From Alistipes sp. (lineage in GTDB: Bacteria > Bacteroidota > Bacteroidia > Bacteroidales > Rikenellaceae): a stretch of DNA of 48,828 nt. Below are positions 36,473 to 45,378 of this stretch, in pieces (position 1 is the first letter of the stretch; each line of letters opens with the position of its first letter). Under the pieces are notes generated by a model. That model saw only the letters and a program-made list of their open reading frames with translations. It was not told the DNA's origin and searched no databases. The stretch is from positions 1 to 48,828 of the forward strand of contig JAIDUZ010000051.1 in NCBI GenBank assembly GCA_029059935.1, given 5' to 3'. The position numbers and the translations under genes are program-made.

Positions 36473-36506
36473 AAGCAAATTTTACAAAACATCAAGTATA
36501 CTTTAC
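36470..36506. promoter_or_regulatory. candidate operator with GTAAAG/CTTTAC arms
   Basis: GTAAAG (36470-36475) and CTTTAC (36501-36506) are inverted repeats around an AT-rich core with TTTTACAAAA and AGTATACT sub-palindromes. It overlaps the promoter, as expected for an autoregulating XRE protein (inference). Confidence 0.45.
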
Positions 36507-36611
36507 ATTTTTTTTTAACGATAACGCTTGAATGTACCGACATACCGCCGGTCCGAAGAATCCGGCCGAAGCACCCTCCCCGAAAGGAACAAACCATCGC
36601 GGACGAACGTC

Positions 36612-37196
36612 CTATTGCGGTTCCGGCACCACCCTGTCGGCATCCGTGATGGGCCGCAAGACACGGCAGGGATTGCCGCAGGCGACGACGCCGGCGGGGA
36701 TGTCGCGCGTGACGACGCTGCCGGCCCCGATGACGCTGCCGTCGCCGATGGCGACGCCCTGCATGATGACCGCATTGCCGCCTATCCAGACGTCGTTGCC
36801 GATCGTCACGGGCAGCGACCGCATGACTCCGGCATTGCGCTGGTCGGGCAGCAGAGCGTGATTCACGGTGTAGATGCCCACGTTGGGTCCAATGAAGACA
36901 TGGTCGCCGATGGTGACGGGAGCTTCGTCCAGAATGGTAAGGTTGAAATTGCCCACGAAATCGTCGCCGACGGTTATCTGCGTGCCGAAATCGCAGTGGA
37001 AAGGGCTGTGGAGGATGCAGTTTTTGCCGACACGGCCGAAAAGGCGGCGGATAACGGCATCGCGTTCTTCGCGGCGGTCGGGCGCCAGCGCATTCAGCCG
37101 GAAGCAGGCTTCTTCGGCCCGGCGGAGCGCCGCGCCGATTTCGGGAGTGATGGCGCAGAGCCACTCGCCGGCGCGCATTCTGTCGAGGTCGTTCAT
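36612..37196 (-). CDS. maltose/galactoside-type O-acetyltransferase (left-handed beta-helix)
   Basis: 194-residue acetyl-CoA-dependent sugar O-acetyltransferase. ATG at 37196 (MNDLDRMRAGEWLC) chosen because the N-terminal mac domain starts exactly there; upstream in-frame residues to 37292 look like spacer. Hexapeptide repeats (IGDHVFIGPNVGI, IGNDVWIGGNAVI, IGDGSVIGAGSVV) form the trimeric beta-helix, and NHALLP carries the catalytic His. The exact acceptor (maltose, glucose, galactoside) is not evident. Confidence 0.92.
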   Translation of the reverse strand: MNDLDRMRAGEWLCAITPEIGAALRRAEEACFRLNALAPDRREERDAVIRRLFGRVGKNCILHSPFHCDFGTQITVGDDFVGNFNLTILDEAPVTIGDHVFIGPNVGIYTVNHALLPDQRNAGVMRSLPVTIGNDVWIGGNAVIMQGVAIGDGSVIGAGSVVTRDIPAGVVACGNPCRVLRPITDADRVVPEPQ

Positions 37197-37304
37197 GGCA
37201 GAAACAAAAGGACGAGCGTACCCATCCGTTATTTTGATGCAGCAGTGTTCGAAAAAGGGCATTCCGACTCCGAGCGTCATGCTTCGGAGCATCCGGCCCC
37301 CGGG

Positions 37305-37643
37305 TTACCCGCGTACGTAGTGAGGCATTTCGGCCGGAATCTCCATCGAGTATTCGACCAGTCCGCCGATGCGGCCCGCCCGGCGCCAGACGGTCTGATA
37401 GATGAACTTGCGGACGCCTTTCTTCTCGATGGTGTAGGCGTTGCGGCCGCCCTCGTCCAACAATCGGCGGATGATGGCGCGCGAACGTTCGTTGTGACAC
37501 GGTATCAGCGACTTGCCCCGCACATCGCCGTTCACCTCGCGCGAGCGGCCGTTCTGATAGAGCACCGCGCCTTCGGTGTCGCAGACCGTGACGGCGCAGT
37601 CGAGTTCGTCGTTCCAACAGGAAAAATCCATTGCGGAGTCCAT
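37305..37643 (-). CDS. small PAS-like domain protein
   Basis: 112 residues, start MDSAMDFSCW at 37643. The sequence reads like one PAS fold (CAVTVCDTEGAVLYQN, GKSLIPCHNERSRAIIRRLL, FIYQTVWRRAGRIGGLVEYSME) with no effector domain. It contains several cysteines and could sense a ligand or redox state; the partner is unknown. It starts 23 bp after the ClC channel stop and may be co-transcribed with it. Confidence 0.75.
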   Translation of the reverse strand: MDSAMDFSCWNDELDCAVTVCDTEGAVLYQNGRSREVNGDVRGKSLIPCHNERSRAIIRRLLDEGGRNAYTIEKKGVRKFIYQTVWRRAGRIGGLVEYSMEIPAEMPHYVRG

Positions 37644-37666
37644 ATTCGTAAATCGTGATTCGAGTC

Positions 37667-39448
37667 TTACTGCTGAATCTTGACCAGTTGTTCGCGGTAG
37701 GCGTTCAAGATGCGCGATTTGGAGATAAAACCGAGGTAATGCCCCTGTTTGTCGACGACGGGCAGCATCCAGGTGTGCTTGTCCTCGAACTTGGGCAGGA
37801 TGCTTTGGATAGCCTCGTGTTCGAGAATGCGGTCGGGAGGCTGGATCATGTAGTCGGTGACGGGATGGCCGTACTTCTCGCGCTTGAACATATCTTCGCG
37901 CAAGTCGTCGAGCTGGACGACGCCCAGCAGGCGCCCGAACTCGTCGATGACGGGGAAGATGTTGCGCCGGGCGCTGGATATGATGTGGACCAGGTCGCCC
38001 AAGGTCATGCGCTGGCGGATGCGGATGAAGTCGGTCTCCATCAACTCGTCGAGTTTCAGAAACACGAAGACCGACTGGTCCTTGTCGTGCGTGAGCAGTT
38101 CGCCCCGCAGCCGCAGCTGCTTGGTGTAGATGGAGTCGGGGTCGAGCCAGTAGCCCACGGCGAACGAGATGCAGGCCGTAATCATCAGCGGGATGAAGAG
38201 TCCGTAGCCGCTCGAAAGTTCGGCAATCAGGAATATCGACGTGAGGGGGGCGTTCATGACGCCGGCCATGACGCCGGCCATGCCCACGAGCGTGAACGAC
38301 ACGAGCGGCACCTGCCAGTCGAAAAGGGCGTTCCACGTCAGGGCCAGGGCCGCACCGGTGAAGGCCCCCACGAAGAGCGACGGCGCAAAAGTACCGCCCA
38401 CGCCGCCCGCGGCGTTGGTGGCCGACATGGCGATGACCTTGAAGAACATGATGGCGATGACGAAGAGGACGAGCACCCATTCGATGTCGCGGAATCCGTA
38501 GAAGAACGAATTGTCGAACAACGCTTCGGGACGTCCGTGCATGAGCGAGGTGATGCCCTCGTAGCCCTCGCCGTAGAGCGGCGGAAAGATGAAGATCAGC
38601 ACACCGAGCAGGGCGCCGCCGGCGAGCCACTTCTTGTACTGCCGGTCGAGCCCCTTGAAGAAGGTGCCGATGCGCGAATTCATGGTGGTGAAATACCACG
38701 ACATGAGTCCGCAGCAGATGCCCAGCAGAATGAACAGCGGAATCTGCCACAGCTCGAAAGCATCCTGCGGCCGGAGCGTCACGGCCAGGATGGGGTCGAA
38801 GTCGCGCAGCATGAAAGCCATGGTGGTGGCCGTGATGGAGGCTATCAGCAGCGGGATGACCGACCCGGCCGTGATGTCGAGCATCAGGATTTCGAGCACG
38901 AAGACGATGCCGGTGATGGGGGCCTTGAAGATGGCGGCGATAGCGGCTCCGGCACCGCAGCAGAGCAGCAGCGTAGTGTGCTTGTAGTTGAGCCGGAAGA
39001 GCTTGCCCACGTTGGAGCCGATGGCGGCGCCGGTCAGCACGATGGGGGCCTCGGGACCCACCGAGCCGCCGAATCCGATGGTGGTGGCGCCGCCGACCAT
39101 CGAAGTCCAGCAATTGTGGCGGGCGATGCGCGAACTCTTGCGCGACATGGCCTGCAAGACGCGCGTGACGCCCTCGGAGATGTTGTCGCGAACGATGTAG
39201 CGGACGAAGAGCGTAGCCAGAATGATGCCGACGGCCGGGTAAATCAGGAAGAGCGGATGGCCGCTTTCGACCGGGAACCAACGCGTCAGCCCGCCCTTGA
39301 TGGCGTAGAGCAGCACCTCGAACAGGTAGGTGGCCACACCGGCCAGCACACCGACCAGCACGGCCAGCAACATCATTACCTGGCGTGTGGACAACCTCCG
39401 CGTAAGGTGGAGGAAATAGGTGTAGATACGTTCGGTGCGCAGACGCAT
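37667..39448 (-). CDS. ClC-family chloride channel/antiporter with CBS domains
   Basis: 593-residue membrane protein. ATG at 39448 (MRLRTERIY); the ORF opening at 39463 is a TTG. ClC signatures: GGSVGPEAP with the gating Glu near residue 132, GGTFAPSLFVGA for chloride coordination, and about ten to twelve hydrophobic helices. The last 150 residues hold two CBS motifs (DFIRIRQRMTLGDLVHII and PDRILEHEAIQSIL) that may bind nucleotides and gate the protein. It lies downstream of trpS with a hairpin-bearing repeat in the 83-bp spacer. Confidence 0.94.
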   Translation of the reverse strand: MRLRTERIYTYFLHLTRRLSTRQVMMLLAVLVGVLAGVATYLFEVLLYAIKGGLTRWFPVESGHPLFLIYPAVGIILATLFVRYIVRDNISEGVTRVLQAMSRKSSRIARHNCWTSMVGGATTIGFGGSVGPEAPIVLTGAAIGSNVGKLFRLNYKHTTLLLCCGAGAAIAAIFKAPITGIVFVLEILMLDITAGSVIPLLIASITATTMAFMLRDFDPILAVTLRPQDAFELWQIPLFILLGICCGLMSWYFTTMNSRIGTFFKGLDRQYKKWLAGGALLGVLIFIFPPLYGEGYEGITSLMHGRPEALFDNSFFYGFRDIEWVLVLFVIAIMFFKVIAMSATNAAGGVGGTFAPSLFVGAFTGAALALTWNALFDWQVPLVSFTLVGMAGVMAGVMNAPLTSIFLIAELSSGYGLFIPLMITACISFAVGYWLDPDSIYTKQLRLRGELLTHDKDQSVFVFLKLDELMETDFIRIRQRMTLGDLVHIISSARRNIFPVIDEFGRLLGVVQLDDLREDMFKREKYGHPVTDYMIQPPDRILEHEAIQSILPKFEDKHTWMLPVVDKQGHYLGFISKSRILNAYREQLVKIQQ

Positions 39449-39454
39449 TTTCCC

Positions 39455-40836
<1,382 letters not shown>

Positions 40837-40918
40837 CGAAAAAGCGCGTGCGCGACCTAAAAAAGTTGGCGAATATCGTTTTTTTTTATACTTTCGCTCG
40901 CAAAAATAGACTGCCATT

Positions 40919-41821
40919 ATGACCATCATTCAGCTCGAATACCTACTGGCGGTGGCCAACTGCGGGAGTTTCTCGCTCGCCGCCGAACATTGTTTCGTGA
41001 CCCAGCCCTCGCTGAGCATGCAGGTGAAGGCCCTGGAAGAAGAACTGGGCGTGGTGCTGCTCGACCGTTCGAAGAAGCCGGTGATACCGACCGAAGCGGG
41101 CGAAGTGGTGCTCGAACAGGCGCGCAACACCCTCTCGGCCTACAACTATATCAAGGAAGCCGTGGCGGAGCTGAAAGGCGAAACGGCAGGCAAGCTGCGC
41201 CTGGGCGTGATTCCGACCATCGCACCCTATCTGCTGCACAAATTCATACCGGCGTTCGTACGCGATTATCCCAAAGTCGAGCTGGAAATTTCGGAGATGG
41301 TGACGGCGGAGATCGTCGAAGCGCTCAAACGCGACCGCATCGACGCGGCGCTGGTGGCGAGCGGCACCTGCGGCGAAGGCATTCTGGAACAGGAACTTTT
41401 CAACGACCGCTTCCACGCCTACGTATCGCCTGAGAATCCGCTCTACGAGCGGCAGAACATCCGCATCGAAGAGATCGACCTGAAAGACCTGGTGATTCTG
41501 AGCCCGGGCAACTGCATGCGCGACCAGATCATCGAACTGTGTCAGGCGCGCCGCAACATGCCCGCGCGCTACTCGTTCGAATCGGGGTCGTTGGAGACGC
41601 TGATGCGCATCGTCGACTGCACGTCATGCCTGACGATCATTCCGGAGATGGCCGCGGAGTACATCCCTGCCGAGCGCCGCGACCGGCTGAAAACCCTGGC
41701 CAAGGGGGCCACATCGCGCAAAATAGCCATCGCCGTGCGCCGCACCTATGTGAAGAACTCCATCATCCGGGCCCTCACCGACACCATCCTGACCCATGCA
41801 GGCACGAAAGCCGGGAGCTGA
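40919..41821 (+). CDS. oxyR: OxyR-type LysR-family hydrogen peroxide sensor
   Basis: 300-residue LysR-type regulator. N-terminal winged HTH (LEYLLAVANCGSFSLAAEHCFVTQPS) and a C-terminal effector domain. GNCMRDQIIELC places cysteines at residues 199 and 208, the same spacing and numbers as the redox Cys pair of E. coli OxyR within an equivalent RDQ context. It should activate peroxide defence genes such as catalase, AhpC or Dps elsewhere on the chromosome. It is divergent from trpS; a weak TACTTTCG box at 40889-40896 may be its -7 element. Repeat island 2 follows directly after its stop. Confidence 0.95.
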   Translation: MTIIQLEYLLAVANCGSFSLAAEHCFVTQPSLSMQVKALEEELGVVLLDRSKKPVIPTEAGEVVLEQARNTLSAYNYIKEAVAELKGETAGKLRLGVIPTIAPYLLHKFIPAFVRDYPKVELEISEMVTAEIVEALKRDRIDAALVASGTCGEGILEQELFNDRFHAYVSPENPLYERQNIRIEEIDLKDLVILSPGNCMRDQIIELCQARRNMPARYSFESGSLETLMRIVDCTSCLTIIPEMAAEYIPAERRDRLKTLAKGATSRKIAIAVRRTYVKNSIIRALTDTILTHAGTKAGS

Positions 41822-41894
41822 AATCGCCGCTGCGGGCGGATTCCGCTCCTCCCGCAACATTCCTCTTCGGCGAACGGCTGCTTCCGCGCAGATG

Positions 41895-42135
41895 CTGGAC
41901 GCAGCGCACGGCGAAACCGGCAGAACGGTACCACGAATTCACCGGATTCACGTTCTCTGAATTGAAGTTCAGATAGCCCATGTTGTGATTGCCGGAAGCC
42001 AACGGCGAGGACGAAAGCGAGTAGCCGTTCGTGCCAACGTTGTTCAAGGCTCCCGTCGATTCGAGGCGGTAGCCCGCAGCAGGGCTTGGAGCAATCGCTG
42101 GAATGGGTGCCGCAGAGAGGGAACAAACAATGCAC
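41895..42135 (-). other. orphan FISUMP / C-type-lectin-like variable segment, copy 2
   Basis: Minus-strand 42080-41895 encodes 62 residues from AAGYR to VRCVQ. It aligns without gaps to copy 1 at 21739-21554. Constant positions form the pattern GYR..TGAL..VGTNG..SSSPL..G.L.F.S..VNP..R..G..VRCVQ; between them residues differ freely, with Asn/Tyr/Ser-rich variants here (GNHNMGYLNFNSENVNP). Upstream, the frame LSAAPIPAIAPSP is shared at nucleotide level with copy 1, then it dissolves into the TGCACAATTCATAATT repeat. No start codon or gene body is present, and no stop follows VRCVQ. Confidence 0.7.
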
Positions 42136-42169
42136 AATTCATAATTAAGAATCGAAGTTGCATAATTTC

Positions 42170-42325
42170 GCGATTCGAAGAATCGTGCGGCCCGCCCCGT
42201 TAAGAACAGGGTTTTATAATTTTTGCCCGCAGCACGTAGAGACCCAAGAATAATCAAGGTCTTCGACCTTGCGCCCGGGGCCGGCTCGCACCACAGGTGC
42301 GACCCCCGCAGCCGGCCCGGGCGAG
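42170..42325. repeat. GC-rich hairpin module, orientation B (reverse of 21956-22234)
   Basis: Begins GCGATTCGAAGAATCGTGCGGCCCG, continues CCCAAGAATAATCAAGGTC and ends in the stem-loop at 42272-42323 (CGCCCGG outer arms, GCACC ACA GGTGC tip). It is the reverse complement, with substitutions, of the island 1 module and lacks the latter's extra block. Confidence 0.75.
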
Positions 42326-42421
42326 CGATCCGACAGAAAAGGAATTATCGATTTCTAATTGTGAATTAATCCCCCTTACGGGGTCTTGACTCTGGCTGCG
42401 CCTTGGATGGGCGGCGCCTCG

Positions 42422-42448
42422 GTTATGCCTGAACAAGTTCGGCATAAC
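42422..42448. repeat. palindrome GTTATGCC...GGCATAAC
   Basis: Arms GTTATGCC and GGCATAAC enclose TGAACAAGTTC, itself nearly palindromic. It lies in an insert found only in island 2. It could be a hairpin end of a small mobile repeat. Confidence 0.55.
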
Positions 42449-42720
42449 TCTCGGCTTGCACCATCATCGCTCCCGCTCGGCAAAGCCTGCAAGCAGCCTC
42501 TGCACTCGCTTAATCGCGAAGTTGTGAATTTTGAATTGATAAACCGGCTCTGCGGCAAACTGGGATGAACAACTGCCCCTTTTTGCCGGCACAGAAAGCG
42601 GCAAACAACGGACAGCGGATTGCTGAATCTGCTTCGGCCGCGCTGGTGCGAGCCATGGCCCGCGCCACTCCGGGCCGGAAGCTGCCGTTCGCCGAAGCGA
42701 AATGAAGTATCGGGGAAGGG

Positions 42721-43686
42721 CTACAACTTGATGTCGTAAATCTGAATGACGCCCTGCAACTTGCCGTCGTCGCCGGTAACCAGCAGCGACGTCACCTTGT
42801 TGTTGGTCATCATCTTCTCGGCCTCGATAAGTTTCTCGGAAGCGGCAATGCTCTTGGGATTGGGGGTCGCAATGTCGGCGGCCACGATGTTGAAAAAGTC
42901 GGCGCGGCGGCGTTCCATGGCGCGGCGTACGTCGCCGTCGGTGACGATGCCCTCGACCCGGTCGCCGTCGCAGACGACAATCAGGCCCAGCCCGCCTTTC
43001 GATATGGCATGAATCATCTCGGCCGCCGGACAGTCGGGCGCCACCACGGGCAGGTCGTGCGAACGCATGACGTTGCCCACGGTCATCAGCAGGCGCCGTC
43101 CGAGACTGCCGCCGGGGTGCAGGCGCGCGAAGTCGACGCTCGTGAAGTTGCGCATCCGCATGAGCGACACGGCCAGCGCATCGCCCATGGCAATCTGCGC
43201 CGTGGTCGACGTCGTGGGCGCGAGGTGCAGGATGCAGGCTTCCTCCTTGACTCCCACGTTGAGATGCACGTCGGAGTTCTTGGCCAGCGCCGATTCCGGA
43301 TTGCCCGTCATCGACACGAGTCTGTTGCCGTTGGAGTGGATGAAGGGCACGATTTTGAGTATCTCGTCGGTCTCGCCCGAATAGGAGAGCGCCACCACGA
43401 CATCGTCGGGCGAAATCATGCCCAAGTCGCCGTGAAAGGCTTCGCCGGGATGGAGGAAGAAGCTCGGCGTGCCGGTCGAGGCAAGCGTGGCGGCAATCTT
43501 GCGTCCCACGAGACCGGACTTGCCCATGCCCGTGATGATGCACTTGCCGCGGCAGGCCAGAATCAGTTCGACGGCGGCGGCGAATTCGTCGCCCAGGGTC
43601 TCTTCCAGACGGCCCAGCGCCTGCATCTCGGTATGGATGGCCTTGCGGGCCACATCGAGAATCTGTTTTTTGGTCGTATCGGTCAT
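42721..43686 (-). CDS. kdsD: arabinose-5-phosphate isomerase (KpsF/GutQ family)
   Basis: Converts ribulose-5-phosphate to arabinose-5-phosphate, the first step to KDO for lipopolysaccharide. 321 residues from ATG 43686 (MTDTTKKQILD); an in-frame ATG at 43698 adds four. SIS domain (about 35-180, with GMGKSGLVGRKIAATLASTGTPSFFLHP and ALSYSGETDE) followed by two CBS domains (about 205-320, VTDGDVRRAMERR and SLLVTGDDGKLQGVI). Last gene of kdsB-kdsA-kdsD; its 3' end abuts repeat island 2. Confidence 0.95.
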   Translation of the reverse strand: MTDTTKKQILDVARKAIHTEMQALGRLEETLGDEFAAAVELILACRGKCIITGMGKSGLVGRKIAATLASTGTPSFFLHPGEAFHGDLGMISPDDVVVALSYSGETDEILKIVPFIHSNGNRLVSMTGNPESALAKNSDVHLNVGVKEEACILHLAPTTSTTAQIAMGDALAVSLMRMRNFTSVDFARLHPGGSLGRRLLMTVGNVMRSHDLPVVAPDCPAAEMIHAISKGGLGLIVVCDGDRVEGIVTDGDVRRAMERRRADFFNIVAADIATPNPKSIAASEKLIEAEKMMTNNKVTSLLVTGDDGKLQGVIQIYDIKL

Positions 43687-43721
43687 TGCTGCGCGCAATT
43701 TAAGTCGGGGTGCGGAGAGGG

Positions 43722-44474
43722 TCAGCGGATCAGTTCGGCAACCAGCGGTTCGAGGTCGTCGAGCCGCAGCATGTTGGGGCCGTCGCTCTTAGCCCGGTCG
43801 GGATCGGGATGCACTTCGAAGAAGAAGCCGTTGGCACCGAACGCCTTGGCGGCGCGAGCCATGGCAGGCACGAACTCGCGGTTGCCGCCCGTGGTGCCGT
43901 TGGCCGCACCGGGGCGCTGCACGGAGTGGGTGCAGTCCATGACGACCGTGGGGGCTATGGCAAGCATGTCGGGAATGTTGCGGAAATCGACGACCAGATT
44001 GTTGTAGCCGAAGCTGTTGCCGCGCTCGGTGAGCCATATGTCGGCGGCACCCGACTCGCGGGCCTTTTCATAGGGATAGCGCATGTCGGCGCCCGAGAGG
44101 AACTGCGCTTTCTTGATATTCACGGTTTTGCCGGTCTTGGCCGCAGCCACCAGCAGGTCGGTCTGCCGGCAGAGGAACGCCGGAATCTGCAACACGTCGA
44201 CCACCTGGCCGGCAGGTTCGGCCTGCCAGGCCTCGTGAATGTCGGTGAGGAGCTCCAGCCCCCATTTGGCGCGTACGTCGGCAAGCATCTGCAGCCCCTT
44301 GTCGATACCGGGACCGCGGAACGACCCGAGCGACGTGCGGTTGGCCTTGTCGAACGACGCCTTGAAGATGATGCGCGTGCCGAGACGGCGGTTGATGGCC
44401 GTCAGGCGCTCGGCGACCGTGTCGAGCAACTCGGCCGACTCGATGACGCAGGGACCGGCGATAAACTTTATCAT
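43722..44474 (-). CDS. kdsA: 3-deoxy-8-phosphooctulonate (KDO-8-P) synthase
   Basis: Condenses arabinose-5-phosphate with phosphoenolpyruvate to KDO-8-phosphate. The 250-residue TIM barrel is slightly short for the family but complete. Motifs: FIAGPCVIES at the N-terminus, FKASFDKANRTS, FRGPGIDKGL, ERGNSFGYNNLVVD, MDCTHSVQRPG and FFEVHPDP. The cysteine of GPCVIES is in the usual place. It is 35 bp upstream of kdsD in the same operon. Confidence 0.96.
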   Translation of the reverse strand: MIKFIAGPCVIESAELLDTVAERLTAINRRLGTRIIFKASFDKANRTSLGSFRGPGIDKGLQMLADVRAKWGLELLTDIHEAWQAEPAGQVVDVLQIPAFLCRQTDLLVAAAKTGKTVNIKKAQFLSGADMRYPYEKARESGAADIWLTERGNSFGYNNLVVDFRNIPDMLAIAPTVVMDCTHSVQRPGAANGTTGGNREFVPAMARAAKAFGANGFFFEVHPDPDRAKSDGPNMLRLDDLEPLVAELIR

Positions 44475-44477
44475 AAG

Positions 44478-44541
44478 TTAAAGGTTAAAATCGAAAGGTG
44501 AAAGGCATTTCCGTCTTCGCTTTTCACCTGTCACTTTTCAC
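44478..44541. repeat. GTGAAA-type intergenic repeat between kdsB and kdsA
   Basis: The spacer contains AAAGGTTAAAATCGAAAGG, TGAAAGGC and TTTTCACCTGTCACTTTTCAC, giving inverted copies of the GTGAAA motif. The right part overlaps the kdsB stop region. Confidence 0.6.
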
Positions 44542-45295
44542 TTCGAAGAAATTCCTCCGCCCGGGCGAGGTCGTCGGGAGTGTCGATACCGACTGTCTCC
44601 ACCTGGGAGATGCCGACGCCGATGCGGTATCCGTTTTCGAGCCACCGGAGCTGTTCGAGCGATTCGGCCAGTTCGAGCGGCGACTGGGGCAGGGCCGTGA
44701 CGGCCCGCAGCACCTCGGAGCGGAACGCATAGAGCCCGATATGCTTGTAGAACGTATGGCGCGCCAGCCACTCCTCGCGCGGCACGCCCCGCAGAAACGG
44801 GATGACCGACCGCGAGAAATAAAGGGCCCGCGACTGCGCATCGAGCACTACCTTGGGCGAATTGGGATTCTCCAAGGCGGCAATCCCGTCGGACTCGGAG
44901 AAAGGCTTGACAAGGGTGGCTATGTCGGTCGCCGGGTCGTCGAAACAATGCATGACGGACTCCAGCTGCGACGGACGGATAAAAGGCTCGTCGCCCTGAA
45001 CGTTGATGACGACATCGTACTCCCGGCCCTCTTTCTTGCACACCTTGTCGTAGGCCTCGCGGCACCGGTCGGTGCCGCTGCGATGGTCGGGCGAGGTCAT
45101 TTCGACCCGGCCGCCGAATGCGAGCACCTCATCGCGGATACGTTCGTCGTCGGTGGCTACGACCACATGGTCCAGCACCGAGGCAACCTGCTCGCAGACA
45201 CGCCGGATGACAGGCTTGCCGCCCAGCAGGGCCAGCGGCTTGCCGGGGAAACGCGTCGAAGCGTAGCGGGCGGGGATGACAGCTAAAAATTTCAT
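44531..45295 (-). CDS. kdsB: 3-deoxy-manno-octulosonate cytidylyltransferase (CMP-KDO synthetase)
   Basis: Activates KDO with CTP to CMP-KDO for lipid A glycosylation. 254 residues, normal length. Motifs: [16 protein letters not shown] at the N-terminus (CTP loop), [28 protein letters not shown] and [15 protein letters not shown] at the end. First of the three KDO genes; the order kdsB-kdsA-kdsD puts three steps of one pathway together. Confidence 0.97.
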   Translation of the reverse strand: MKFLAVIPARYASTRFPGKPLALLGGKPVIRRVCEQVASVLDHVVVATDDERIRDEVLAFGGRVEMTSPDHRSGTDRCREAYDKVCKKEGREYDVVINVQGDEPFIRPSQLESVMHCFDDPATDIATLVKPFSESDGIAALENPNSPKVVLDAQSRALYFSRSVIPFLRGVPREEWLARHTFYKHIGLYAFRSEVLRAVTALPQSPLELAESLEQLRWLENGYRIGVGISQVETVGIDTPDDLARAEEFLRSEK

Positions 45296-45347
45296 GATTC
45301 AGAGTTCACAATCCGGAATTGCGGCCTTTCCAAGGCTCCGCCGAATG

Positions 45348-45378
45348 CTTTTCACTTTTCACTTTTCACCTTTCACCT
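45348..45378. repeat. GTGAAA-type repeat forming the lon stop codon
   Basis: TTTTCACTTTTCACTTTTCACCTTTCACCTT. Read on the minus strand, lon ends Glu-Ala-Arg-stop within GCAAGGTGA, so the first repeat unit supplies the TGA. Confidence 0.65.

Larger units (their letters stand above)
41888..42684. repeat. repeat island 2 (composite, related to 21546-22520)
   Basis: No conventional gene. Between the convergent oxyR and kdsD genes it holds the orphan lectin-like segment on the minus strand (41895-42135), arm AATTCATAATTAA (42136-42148), the hairpin module reversed (42170-42325), arm CTAATTGTGAATT (42355-42367), a C5 run, a CGGCAAAGCCTGCAAGCAGC block and a GCGGATTGCTGAATCTG block. The outer blocks keep the order and orientation of island 1. 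An extra 77-base insert (42391-42467) with a GTTATGCC/GGCATAAC palindrome is unique to this copy. Confidence 0.8.
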
